This document shows positions 1 to 5,394 of a DNA stretch of 5,666 bases, piece by piece. The position numbers and the translations under genes are program-made. Origin of the DNA: CALAZP01 sp041164265 (lineage in GTDB: Bacteria; Bacteroidota; Bacteroidia; Chitinophagales; Saprospiraceae); contig JBEAPR010000105.1 of assembly GCA_041164265.1 (NCBI GenBank), forward strand, positions 1 through 5,666, in the 5' to 3' direction. The notes under the pieces are model-generated. The model was given only the letters and a program-made list of their open reading frames with translations. It was not told the origin of the DNA and searched no databases. The stretch's first letter is position 1, and every line of letters starts with the position of its first letter.

Positions 1-31
1 AGACGATATTAAATTAAATTTTCCAATACCA

Positions 32-49
32 ACTATCTATCCAGATAGT
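32..49 (-). terminator. Small hairpin 30 bp after obg stop, possible terminator
   Basis: A perfect 6-bp inverted repeat (ACTATC at 32-37, GATAGT at 44-49) with a 6-nt loop lies about 30 bp beyond the obg stop codon. Read on the minus strand it is followed by TGGTATTGG and then an AT-rich tract, not by a clean T-run, so it is at best a weak intrinsic terminator. The rest of 1-78 shows no start codon on the minus strand, and nothing else in it can be supported. Confidence 0.22.
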
Positions 50-78
50 GCTCGAATTAAAGAATCTAACGTGAATCT

Positions 79-1086
79 TTATTCGTCTTTCAACCCAACT
101 GTAAGCTCTTTCCAAAGCATATCTTTTAGTTGGGTAAGATTCAAACCAGTGACTGCAGAAATAAAAATATGAGGAATTTCAGTTGGAATGTCGGGAGCTA
201 GCATTTCCTGGAGGTCTTCATCGATTAAATCACCCTTAGTGATAGCTAATATTCTAGGCTTAAATAATAACTCTTCATTAAACTCCTTCAATTCATTAAC
301 TAGAATCTGGTATTGTTCCCCGATATGGTCCGCATCAGAAGGAACCATAAATAACAAAACTGCATTTCTTTCAATATGCTTTAAAAATCGATGACCCAAA
401 CCTTTCCCTAAATGCGCATTTTCAATAATTCCAGGAATATCTGCCATAATGAAGGAACGTCCATCCCTATAATCTACTATTCCTAAATTGGGAACTAAGG
501 TTGTAAATGCGTAATTGGCGATTTTAGGTTTAGCAGCAGTAATAGAAGCCAATAAAGTTGATTTTCCGGCATTTGGAAATCCTACCAAACCAACATCTGC
601 CAGGACTTTTAATTCTAAAATTTTCCACTCCTCTTTCCCTTCTTCCCCAGGTTGAGCATACCTCGGAGATTGATGCACTGCAGATTTAAAATGCGCATTT
701 CCCTTGCCTCCTCGACCTCCTGAAACTAATATTTTTTCCTCTCCATCTTGGTTGATTTCAAATGCCAATTCCCCCGTTTCCGCATCCTTAGCCACCGTAC
801 CTAAAGGAACATCTAAAATAACATCATCTCCATCAGCTCCAGTCATATTGTTTTTTCCACCATTTTGCCCAACCCCAGCAATCACGTGTTTTCTATATTT
901 TAAAGACAATAAAGTCCACACGTTTCGATTTCCCCTCAAAATAATATGCCCTCCCCTGCCTCCATTTCCTCCATCTGGGCCACCCTTTGGCTCATACATA
1001 GCTCTATGAAAATGAACTGAGCCAGCTCCTCCCTTGCCTGATCGACAACATATTTTTACATAGTCTACAAAGTTTTGCTCAGCCAT
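79..1086 (-). CDS. obg: Obg family GTPase (ribosome assembly), no OCT domain
   Basis: This is a 335-residue Obg/CgtA-type GTPase. The family binds the large ribosomal subunit late in assembly and links GTP (and ppGpp) levels to growth; it is cytoplasmic. Residues 1-158 form the glycine-rich Obg fold, with NFVDYVKI at the start, SGKGGAGSVHF, PKGGPDGGNGGRGG and SGGRGGKGNAHF. Residues 159-330 are the G domain: G1 GFPNAGKS at 169-176, switch I TT at 195-196, G3 DIPG at 216-219, G4 TKGD at 283-286 and G5 SAV at 310-312. The protein ends just after the G domain, so the C-terminal OCT domain found in longer Obg proteins is absent; this is a common Bacteroidota form and not evidence of truncation. 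The ATG is chosen because the family's N-terminus begins within a few residues of NFVDYVKI. The gene follows adk, but a 452-bp gap separates them, so it probably has its own promoter. Confidence 0.97.
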   Translation of the reverse strand: MAEQNFVDYVKICCRSGKGGAGSVHFHRAMYEPKGGPDGGNGGRGGHIILRGNRNVWTLLSLKYRKHVIAGVGQNGGKNNMTGADGDDVILDVPLGTVAKDAETGELAFEINQDGEEKILVSGGRGGKGNAHFKSAVHQSPRYAQPGEEGKEEWKILELKVLADVGLVGFPNAGKSTLLASITAAKPKIANYAFTTLVPNLGIVDYRDGRSFIMADIPGIIENAHLGKGLGHRFLKHIERNAVLLFMVPSDADHIGEQYQILVNELKEFNEELLFKPRILAITKGDLIDEDLQEMLAPDIPTEIPHIFISAVTGLNLTQLKDMLWKELTVGLKDE

Positions 1087-1122
1087 TATTTCTCATTGAC
1101 TTTATTCTAAAATTTTTTTCTT

Positions 1123-1128
1123 ATTATA
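1123..1128 (-). promoter_or_regulatory. Possible -10 box for obg (TATAAT)
   Basis: The minus strand reads TATAATAAG here, which would start RNA about 30 nt before the obg ATG. There is no TTTG or TTG at a usual distance upstream, and TATAAT is not the typical Bacteroidota -7 form. In AT-rich DNA this can occur by chance. It is listed only because obg needs a start point and no better box is visible. Confidence 0.22.
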
Positions 1129-1156
1129 GTGCCAACCTCCAGCACCATTACCCCTC

Positions 1157-1186
1157 TCCAATTCAAATAAATTAGAAACAAAACCA
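1157..1186. repeat. Degraded partial third copy of the adk-obg repeat
   Basis: This stretch aligns to 1279-1308, the end of repeat copy 1 plus 7 nt beyond it, with 25 matches in 31 columns (4 mismatches, 2 single-base gaps). Its position relative to copy 1 (122 nt) is close to the 127-nt spacing between copies 1 and 2, which suggests a tandem array of 122-127-bp units whose obg-proximal unit has decayed. The sequence is simple and A/C-rich, so chance similarity is not excluded. Confidence 0.5.
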
Positions 1187-1222
1187 TCTAATACCCATCT
1201 CTAAAAGGCTAATCTGCCTCTT

Positions 1223-1301
1223 ATCCTACCCCGCCCACAAAACATTTGTCATCAAACTGCCCTCATCAATCAATAACATCCAACTCAAACGCAATTAGAA
1301 T
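1223..1301. repeat. Direct repeat copy 1 (79 bp, obg-proximal)
   Basis: This copy is identical to 1350-1428 at 74 of 79 positions without gaps; the differences fall at 1237, 1262, 1290, 1291 and 1298. It begins ATCCTACCCCGCCC on the plus strand. On the minus strand it carries an 18-codon frame (ATG at 1279, TAG ending at 1226) that is kept in the other copy, and ends with G-runs (GGGCGGGGTAGG). The repeat does not occur in the genes of the window. Confidence 0.93.
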
Positions 1302-1349
1302 AAAACCAAACGATCCAACTCCTAACGCCCAAATTACAATCATCCTTAC

Positions 1350-1428
1350 ATCCTACCCCGCCCCCAAAACATTTGTCATCAAACTGCCTTCATCAATCAA
1401 TAACATCCAACTCAAATTCAATTAAAAT
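1350..1428. repeat. Direct repeat copy 2 (79 bp, adk-proximal)
   Basis: This is the partner of 1223-1301, with 48 nt between them and a start-to-start spacing of 127 nt. Its adk-proximal edge coincides with one arm of the inverted repeat at 1427-1478. On the minus strand it contains a matching 18-codon frame (ATG at 1406, TAG ending at 1353) and the G-run GGGGGCGGGGTAGG. Confidence 0.93.
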
Positions 1429-1478
1429 GGGGATCTGTCTTTAATAACAGTTCAAGCAAGTCCTATTCCTGTCCCCAT
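1427..1478 (-). other. Long-loop inverted repeat, possible terminator or leader RNA structure
   Basis: ATGGGGA at 1427-1433 is the exact reverse complement of TCCCCAT at 1472-1478, enclosing 38 nt. On the minus strand the closing arm is followed by TTTTAATT. Inside, CTGT (minus strand, 1450-1447) can pair with ACAG at 1438-1435, or alternatively with ACAG at 1472-1469, which overlaps the outer stem by one base. It could be a second terminator of the adk transcript or a folded element at the head of the obg leader. The sequence shows only the pairing potential. Confidence 0.4.
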
Positions 1479-1512
1479 ATACAATATTTAGACACGCTTT
1501 GAATCAATAAAT

Positions 1513-1540
1513 AGCTCCATGAAAATAAATGGAGTTTTTT
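1513..1540. terminator. Hairpin directly after adk stop
   Basis: CTCCAT at 1515-1520 pairs with ATGGAG at 1529-1534 across an 8-nt loop, starting 4 bp beyond the adk stop codon. On the minus strand it is preceded by AAAAAA and followed by CTATTTATT, an imperfect U-tract. On the plus strand it is followed by a clean TTTTTT that overlaps the end of adk. By position it should end the adk transcript, but its better polarity is for plus-strand transcription, for which no gene is seen. The stem is short, so its strength is uncertain. Confidence 0.45.
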
Positions 1541-2105
1541 ACCCCAAAATCGAAGTTAATCGGGTAAAAATATCTTCAATAGCACCTACCCCATCAATTT
1601 TTTGAGCTTTATCTTGTTGGTGGTAATAATCAAAAACTGGCGTAGTTTCTTGTTTGTAGACATCTATACGTTTCTGGATTACCACTTCATCAGTATCATC
1701 TGGTCTTCCAGAAGTTTTACCTCGCTCTAATATCCTACTAATAATTTCATTATCAGGCACCTCAAGCATAATTAAATGTGTAATCGTTTGATTGAAGTCT
1801 GACAAAAGCTCATCTAATGCCATACACTGTGGCATAGTTCTAGGAAACCCATCAAAAATAAACCCTTTGACTCCCCGAGTATTTTCTACCTTATTCTTTA
1901 ACATTCCTATGGTAACTTCATCAGGTACCAACTCACCCTTGGACATATATTTTTTTGCTTCCAGGCCCAAAGGGGTATCATTACCCATTTCGTATCTAAA
2001 TAAATCACCAGTAGAAATGTGAGCCAATTGGTAATAGTCCACTAGCTTTTTAGCTTGCGTACCTTTTCCAGAACCTGGAGGTCCAAATAATATGAGATTA
2101 ATCAT
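1539..2105 (-). CDS. adk: Adenylate kinase, short-LID form
   Basis: This 188-residue cytoplasmic enzyme interconverts ATP + AMP and 2 ADP, setting the adenylate balance and supplying ADP for nucleotide synthesis. The P-loop is GPPGSGKGT at 8-16 (Lys14). The AMP site shows STGDLFR at 31-37 and DGFPRT at 85-90. The LID arginines are visible at R124 and R128, with SGRPDD at 132-137 and R147 in QKRIDVY. The length and the brief LID, without the four-cysteine zinc insert of the long form, place it in the short-type group common in Bacteroidota. The start is fixed because MINLILFGPPGSGKGT is the family's normal beginning. It lies 52 bp after the nlpC-like gene and upstream of obg, a pairing seen in this phylum. 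A hairpin follows the stop within a few bases. Confidence 0.97.
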   Translation of the reverse strand: MINLILFGPPGSGKGTQAKKLVDYYQLAHISTGDLFRYEMGNDTPLGLEAKKYMSKGELVPDEVTIGMLKNKVENTRGVKGFIFDGFPRTMPQCMALDELLSDFNQTITHLIMLEVPDNEIISRILERGKTSGRPDDTDEVVIQKRIDVYKQETTPVFDYYHQQDKAQKIDGVGAIEDIFTRLTSILG

Positions 2106-2146
2106 TACTATTAGAAAATTATTGATTATTGAGAACCTGCAAGCTA

Positions 2147-2154
2147 CAAAAATA
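2147..2154 (-). promoter_or_regulatory. Candidate -7 box for adk (TATTTTTG)
   Basis: The minus strand reads TATTTTTG, matching the Bacteroidota -7 consensus TAnnTTTG, 41 bp before the adk ATG and just after the preceding gene's TGA stop. No TTTG or TTG was found at the expected 17-23 bp upstream. The match is made mostly of T and could arise by chance in AT-rich DNA. Confidence 0.4.
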
Positions 2155-2157
2155 TAG

Positions 2158-2649
2158 TCAATTGCTCAATACATCTCTTGCACCAATAACCTTGGAACTC
2201 CAATATTTTGATTTGGAAATATTATCCATAGTAACCCCTGTCGATGTACTATGAACCACTTTAATACCTTCTGAATCGTTACTGACAACTAAGGATACAT
2301 GAAAAACACGTCCTAATTTACTACGCTTAAAATACAGTAAATCTCCTGGAGATACCTTAGTTAAATTAATCTCCTTGCCCAATTTAGATTGCGATTCAGC
2401 AGTTGGAGGAAGGGCAATTTCAACAAATTTGAAAACATACTGCGTTAGTCCAGCACAATCAAAACCTCTTTTATCTTTACCCCCGTACCGATATGGAATA
2501 CCCAATAATTGCTGTACCCCACTAACCACCTCTTTCCTGTCACTAGAAAGATCAGACCTAACTCCAGACTTAATAATTTTGGACGATCCAAAACTACACC
2601 CTACCAATAGTAAGAATAAAAGAAAATACTGGGGACCTAGATTTCTCAT
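2158..2649 (-). CDS. NlpC/P60 peptidoglycan endopeptidase lipoprotein
   Basis: This is a 163-residue secreted cysteine peptidase. Its N-terminus is a lipoprotein signal: a hydrophobic run FLLFLLLVG (9-17) ending in lipobox residues LVGC with Cys18 as the likely lipidated residue. The rest is a single NlpC/P60 domain, a family that cuts cell-wall stem peptides between D-Glu and the diamino acid. GIPYRYGG (50-57) is the family's opening motif. The likely catalytic cysteine is Cys65 in FDCAGLTQYVF, where Ala replaces the usual Ser after Cys. LPPTAESQ (80-87), PGDLLYF (101-107), His117 in HVSLVV and the polar third residue His133 in VVHSTSTG complete the catalytic set. There is no SH3 or LysM domain, so it is a minimal enzyme probably anchored to a membrane and facing the periplasm. 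It sits 76 bp after rplY, between translation and nucleotide genes unrelated to cell-wall metabolism. Its exact substrate cannot be told from sequence. Confidence 0.92.
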   Translation of the reverse strand: MRNLGPQYFLLFLLLVGCSFGSSKIIKSGVRSDLSSDRKEVVSGVQQLLGIPYRYGGKDKRGFDCAGLTQYVFKFVEIALPPTAESQSKLGKEINLTKVSPGDLLYFKRSKLGRVFHVSLVVSNDSEGIKVVHSTSTGVTMDNISKSKYWSSKVIGARDVLSN

Positions 2650-2669
2650 AGTTTAATTAGTGTATTGGG

Positions 2670-2696
2670 ATTATACCCTAACTAACGAGAAAACTA
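2670..2696 (-). promoter_or_regulatory. Weak promoter-like boxes before the NlpC/P60 gene
   Basis: Two partial signals lie in the rplY-nlpC gap on the minus strand. TATAAT occurs at 2675-2670, 20 bp before the ATG, and TAGTTTTC at 2696-2689 is a 7-of-8 match to TAnnTTTG. Neither has an upstream TTTG at a proper distance. The gap also lacks a clear terminator for rplY, so readthrough from rplY is equally possible. Confidence 0.2.
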
Positions 2697-2725
2697 TTTG
2701 AGTATTGTTTTAAGGGTGTAAATAA

Positions 2726-3310
2726 TTACTTAGCCTTAGCCGCCGCAGTTGCAGCACTTCTCATAGCTCTTGGTATTTCAATAGTAGCTACAGGTATACC
2801 AGGTGCATTCATAATTTCTACACCTTCATTGGCATCAATATCTCTAACCCTAATTGATTGACCTAATTCTAAAGAAGAAATATCAATTAAAACATGATCT
2901 ACCAAATCTTTTGGCAAAGTTTTTACCTTAACCTTTCGAAGGTTTTGAATCAATTTACCCCCGATTCGCACCCCAGGAGATGTCCCTCTAAATCGAACAG
3001 GTAATTCAACCTTGATTGGAGTATCATCTATTAACCTTAAAAAGTCAATATGCATGATCTTGTCAGTAACCGGATGAAATTGCACCTCCTTAACGATAGA
3101 CTTAACCTTTTTTCCTCCAATCTCCAACTCCGCAAGCTTGAAATCACCAGTGTATATTAAGTTTTTTACTTCTTTTCCTGTAGTGGTGAAATGTACTGGT
3201 TGGTCTCCTCCATATAGAACACAAGGGATTATTTCTGATCTTCTATCTGATTTTGAGGCTTTTTTTCCTAGTGTACCTCTTTCTTGACCTTGAACTGCAA
3301 CGACATTCAT
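2726..3310 (-). CDS. rplY: 50S ribosomal protein L25, general stress protein CTC form
   Basis: This 194-residue protein is the two-domain L25/CTC type, which binds 5S rRNA in the central protuberance of the large subunit. The first domain (about 1-92) shows GTLGKKASKSDRR (12-24), IPCVLYGG (28-35) and KEVQFHPVTDKIMHIDFL (74-91). The second, all-beta TL5-type domain (about 98-184) shows GVRIGGKLIQNLRKVKVK (113-130), DISSLELGQSIRVRDI (143-158) and PVATIEIPR (173-181). It ends in a short Ala/Lys tail (186-194), which is usual in this phylum. The length is normal for CTC and much longer than the one-domain E. coli L25. It lies downstream of prs, a common arrangement, but pth (peptidyl-tRNA hydrolase), often found next in Bacteroidota, is not here. 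A 71-bp gap with a promoter box separates it from prs, so it can be transcribed on its own. Confidence 0.96.
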   Translation of the reverse strand: MNVVAVQGQERGTLGKKASKSDRRSEIIPCVLYGGDQPVHFTTTGKEVKNLIYTGDFKLAELEIGGKKVKSIVKEVQFHPVTDKIMHIDFLRLIDDTPIKVELPVRFRGTSPGVRIGGKLIQNLRKVKVKTLPKDLVDHVLIDISSLELGQSIRVRDIDANEGVEIMNAPGIPVATIEIPRAMRSAATAAAKAK

Positions 3311-3343
3311 GACGGTTCTCTTTTAATTTATTTTTTCGGTTTG

Positions 3344-3370
3344 CAAAGATAATTAAATTTTATTTCCAAA
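3344..3370 (-). promoter_or_regulatory. rplY promoter, Bacteroidota type
   Basis: The minus strand reads TATCTTTG (3351-3344), an exact TAnnTTTG -7 box, with TTTG (3370-3367) upstream as a candidate -33 element. The spacer is 15 nt, shorter than the usual 17-23, so the -33 assignment is less certain than the -7 box. The box lies 33 bp before the rplY ATG, leaving an AT-rich leader ending in AAAAGAGAACCGTC with no clear Shine-Dalgarno sequence. Confidence 0.62.
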
Positions 3371-3381
3371 CTATGTTTTTC

Positions 3382-4368
3382 TTATTCACTTACGAAAAGT
3401 TGTGAAATAGAAAGATTATCGTGCGTATGCATAATAGCCTTAGCAAATAATTCAGCAGTATGAATCACCTCAATTTTAGGAGAACTCCGCTTTAATGGAA
3501 TGGTATCGCAAACCAGCAACTCTTCCAATTTAGAATTTTCAATATTCTCGTAAGCTTTTCCAGATAATATGGGATGGGTACAAATCGCTCTGACGCTTTT
3601 AGCGCCATTTTGAATCAAAACATCAGCTGCAGTGCACAAGGTTCCCGCTGTATCTACTAAATCGTCCACCAAAATAACATCTGCTCCATTCACATCTCCA
3701 ATTACGGTCATCCCCGCCACTTGATTGGCTCTTTCTCTATGTTTGTCGCAGATAACCAGTCTGCTTTTGAATTCTTTGGCATAAATCCGAGCTCTCTTTA
3801 CTCCGCCAACATCCGGAGCTGCGAAAACCATATTGGATATATGATCACCATACCGTCCTCGTAAATGCTTAAAGTAAAGATATTCAGCCTTTAAATGATC
3901 AACAGGTATGTCAAAAAATCCTTGAATCTGATCAGCGTGCAAATCCATAGTCATGACTCGCGTGGCACCAGCAGCTTGAAGCAAATTGGCCATCAATTTT
4001 GCACTAATCGGAACCCTGGGCTTGTCTTTTCGATCTTGTCGAGCATAGCCAAAATAAGGTATGATAGCACAAATATAGGCAGCAGAAGCTCTTTTGGCCG
4101 CATCTAGTAGAAGCAATAGTTCCATCAAATTTTCCGCAGGAGCAAATGTAGATTGAATAAAAAAAACATAAGAACCTCTAATAGATTCCTGAATCTCTGG
4201 ATGAATTTCTCCATCACTGAACCTCTTAATATTTAGATTACCTAACTCTTTACCATAGTTTTCAGCTATTTCTTCCCCTAAATAATGAGAATTTGTACCG
4301 CTGAATAAATGGACTTTAACCTCTTGATTGATAGTGTTGGATTTATTTTTAGTTCCTTCTTTTTTCAT
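3382..4368 (-). CDS. prs: Ribose-phosphate pyrophosphokinase (PRPP synthetase)
   Basis: This 328-residue cytoplasmic enzyme makes PRPP from ribose 5-phosphate and ATP, feeding purine, pyrimidine, NAD, histidine and tryptophan synthesis. It is a class I type: FSDGEIHPEI (50-59), PYFGYARQDRK (104-114) for ATP binding, the catalytic His144 within DLHADQIQGFFD (142-153), the flexible loop CDKHRER (207-213) with Lys209 and Arg211 in the catalytic positions, and the PRPP loop DDLVDTAGT (235-243). The C-terminal part includes HPILSGKA (265-272). Compared with the usual 310-315 residues there is a polar N-terminal extension of about 15 residues (MKKEGTKNKSNTINQ) before the fold begins at VKVHLFSG; the ATG is kept because no later in-frame ATG precedes that fold. 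The start lies 11 bp after the stop of the polyprenyl synthase gene, with no room for a separate promoter in the gap, so the two are probably co-transcribed. Confidence 0.97.
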   Translation of the reverse strand: MKKEGTKNKSNTINQEVKVHLFSGTNSHYLGEEIAENYGKELGNLNIKRFSDGEIHPEIQESIRGSYVFFIQSTFAPAENLMELLLLLDAAKRASAAYICAIIPYFGYARQDRKDKPRVPISAKLMANLLQAAGATRVMTMDLHADQIQGFFDIPVDHLKAEYLYFKHLRGRYGDHISNMVFAAPDVGGVKRARIYAKEFKSRLVICDKHRERANQVAGMTVIGDVNGADVILVDDLVDTAGTLCTAADVLIQNGAKSVRAICTHPILSGKAYENIENSKLEELLVCDTIPLKRSSPKIEVIHTAELFAKAIMHTHDNLSISQLFVSE

Positions 4369-4379
4369 TAATGAACAGC

Positions 4380-5354
4380 TTATTTTTTACGATTAGTAAC
4401 AAAAAATACCAAATTTTCTAAAGAGTCTCTATAGATAGAAGGTTTGAAACTCCTTAATATTTCTATGGCTTCATCTCTGTATCGATGCATAGCAGTTTTT
4501 GCGTATTCCATTCCACCACTTTTCAAAACAAAATCAATAACCTCCTTTACTTTATTTGTGTCTTTGCTATTTTTCCTAATAATCTGAATGATTCTTTTTC
4601 TCTCCCCCTCACTAGATTGGTTTAACGCATAAATCAAGGGTAAAGTCATTTTCTTTTCTTTTATGTCAATACCCAACGGTTTACCAACATCCTCAGATCC
4701 AAAATCAAATAAATCATCCCTAATTTGAAAAGCAATCCCAATTTTTTCTCCAAAAACTCTCATTTTTTCAATCTCCTCTTCCGAAGCTCCTGCTGAAGCT
4801 GCTCCAGCACTACACGCACTGCCAATTAAAGACGCAGTTTTTTGTCTTATGATTTCATAATACACCTCCTCTTCAATGTCTAATTTACGGGCTTTCTCAA
4901 TTTGAAGTAATTCCCCTTCACTCATAGATTTAACCGCCTCAGAGACGATTTCCAACAACAAATATTCTTTATTTTTTAAAGCCAACAACAAACCCTGAGA
5001 CAGTAAATAATCTCCCACCAAAACGGCAATTTTATTCTTCCAAAGGGCATTTATAGAAAAAAAACCTCTCCTGATTAAAGAGTCATCAACTACATCATCA
5101 TGCACTAAAGTAGCTGTATGCAATAGTTCAATTAAAGAGGCGGCCCTATGAGTGCCCTCTTGAACCTTGTCAATCATGCCAGCAGCTAAAAAGACAAAAA
5201 CCGGACGTACTTGTTTACCCTTCCTCCTGACAATATAAAAAGTAATTTTATCCAGCAATGGGACCTTACTGCGCATAGCTTCCCTGAAATGCTGCTCAAA
5301 AGCTTCTAACTCTTGAGTTACCGGTGCCTTTATTGCATCCAGGGTAAGTGTCAT
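4380..5354 (-). CDS. Long-chain trans-polyprenyl diphosphate synthase
   Basis: This 324-residue all-helical prenyltransferase adds isopentenyl diphosphate units to an allylic diphosphate. Motifs in order are GKQVRP (46-51), the first Asp-rich motif DDVVDD (86-91) followed by RR (95-96), KT (172-173), FQIRDDLFD (209-217) as the second Asp-rich motif, and GKPLGIDIKEKKMTLP (224-239). The residues before the first Asp-rich motif are ATLVH (81-85). With small Ala81 five positions upstream and no bulky aromatic there, a long product is expected, such as the side chain of menaquinone; the exact length cannot be read from sequence. It resembles the IspB/HepT-type proteins annotated in Bacteroidota. 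The start fits the family, whose N-terminus begins shortly before the LDAIKAPVTQELEAFE helix. Upstream are a good -7 box and an inverted repeat. Downstream prs follows after 11 bp. Confidence 0.93.
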   Translation of the reverse strand: MTLTLDAIKAPVTQELEAFEQHFREAMRSKVPLLDKITFYIVRRKGKQVRPVFVFLAAGMIDKVQEGTHRAASLIELLHTATLVHDDVVDDSLIRRGFFSINALWKNKIAVLVGDYLLSQGLLLALKNKEYLLLEIVSEAVKSMSEGELLQIEKARKLDIEEEVYYEIIRQKTASLIGSACSAGAASAGASEEEIEKMRVFGEKIGIAFQIRDDLFDFGSEDVGKPLGIDIKEKKMTLPLIYALNQSSEGERKRIIQIIRKNSKDTNKVKEVIDFVLKSGGMEYAKTAMHRYRDEAIEILRSFKPSIYRDSLENLVFFVTNRKK

Positions 5355-5386
5355 GATTTGAATTTTAACTAGATTTCATTGAGGCG

Positions 5387-5394
5387 CAAAGTTA
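5387..5394 (-). promoter_or_regulatory. -7 box for the polyprenyl synthase-prs unit (TAACTTTG)
   Basis: The minus strand reads TAACTTTGCGCC, an exact TAnnTTTG box 32 bp before the ATG of the polyprenyl synthase. Its first three bases are the TAA stop codon of the upstream T9SS-type gene, so the promoter is built into the end of that gene. No TTTG was found 17-23 bp upstream; that region is occupied by the inverted repeat at 5406-5437. Confidence 0.6.

Larger units (their letters stand above)
1087..1538. other. Gene-free adk-obg interval with repeats and strong strand skew
   Basis: No open frame here resembles a known protein, and no tRNA or rRNA is apparent. From the adk side it contains a hairpin just after the adk stop (1513-1540), a 52-nt inverted-repeat element (1427-1478), two 79-bp direct repeats (1350-1428 and 1223-1301), a degraded partial copy (1157-1186) and a possible -10 box for obg (1123-1128). 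Counting 1141-1380 by hand gives 83 C and 14 G on the plus strand, so a transcript reading into obg would be rich in G and nearly free of C. I found no TAnnTTTG box on the minus strand of this interval. Confidence 0.8.

Noticed and set aside
2..172. Plus-strand frame open from the left edge to a TGA at 170-172, possible end of a convergent gene
   Set aside because: It would overlap the end of obg by 94 bp. Only about 26 codons lie outside obg, a length easily open by chance in AT-rich DNA, and I recognise no motif in it.
188..1009. Plus-strand frames at 188-394 and 704-1009 within obg
   Set aside because: They are antisense shadows of obg. The Pro-rich translation at 704-1009 is just the complement of the glycine-rich Obg fold codons.
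79..1086. obg as a truncated gene because the OCT domain is missing
   Set aside because: The G domain is complete through G5 and the roughly 330-residue form without OCT is normal in Bacteroidota.
1123..1137. Sigma-54 type site suggested by TTGGCAC on the minus strand upstream of obg
   Set aside because: The -12 GC element at the required spacing is absent; TATAATAAG follows instead.
1223..1428. CRISPR array or insertion-sequence remnant in the adk-obg gap
   Set aside because: The repeats are 79 bp with only two or three units and a 48-nt interval, with no terminal inverted repeats, target duplication or transposase/cas frame; this fits neither a CRISPR array nor an IS.
2654..2720. Possible rplY terminator from ACCCT/AGGGT and AAAAC/GTTTT pairings
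   Set aside because: The arms are separated by uneven internal loops and no T-run follows on the minus strand, so stability would be poor.
1792..4107. Plus-strand frames at 1792-2022, 2375-2656 and 3895-4107
   Set aside because: They are shadows of adk, the NlpC/P60 gene and prs respectively; each lies opposite conserved motif-bearing sequence.
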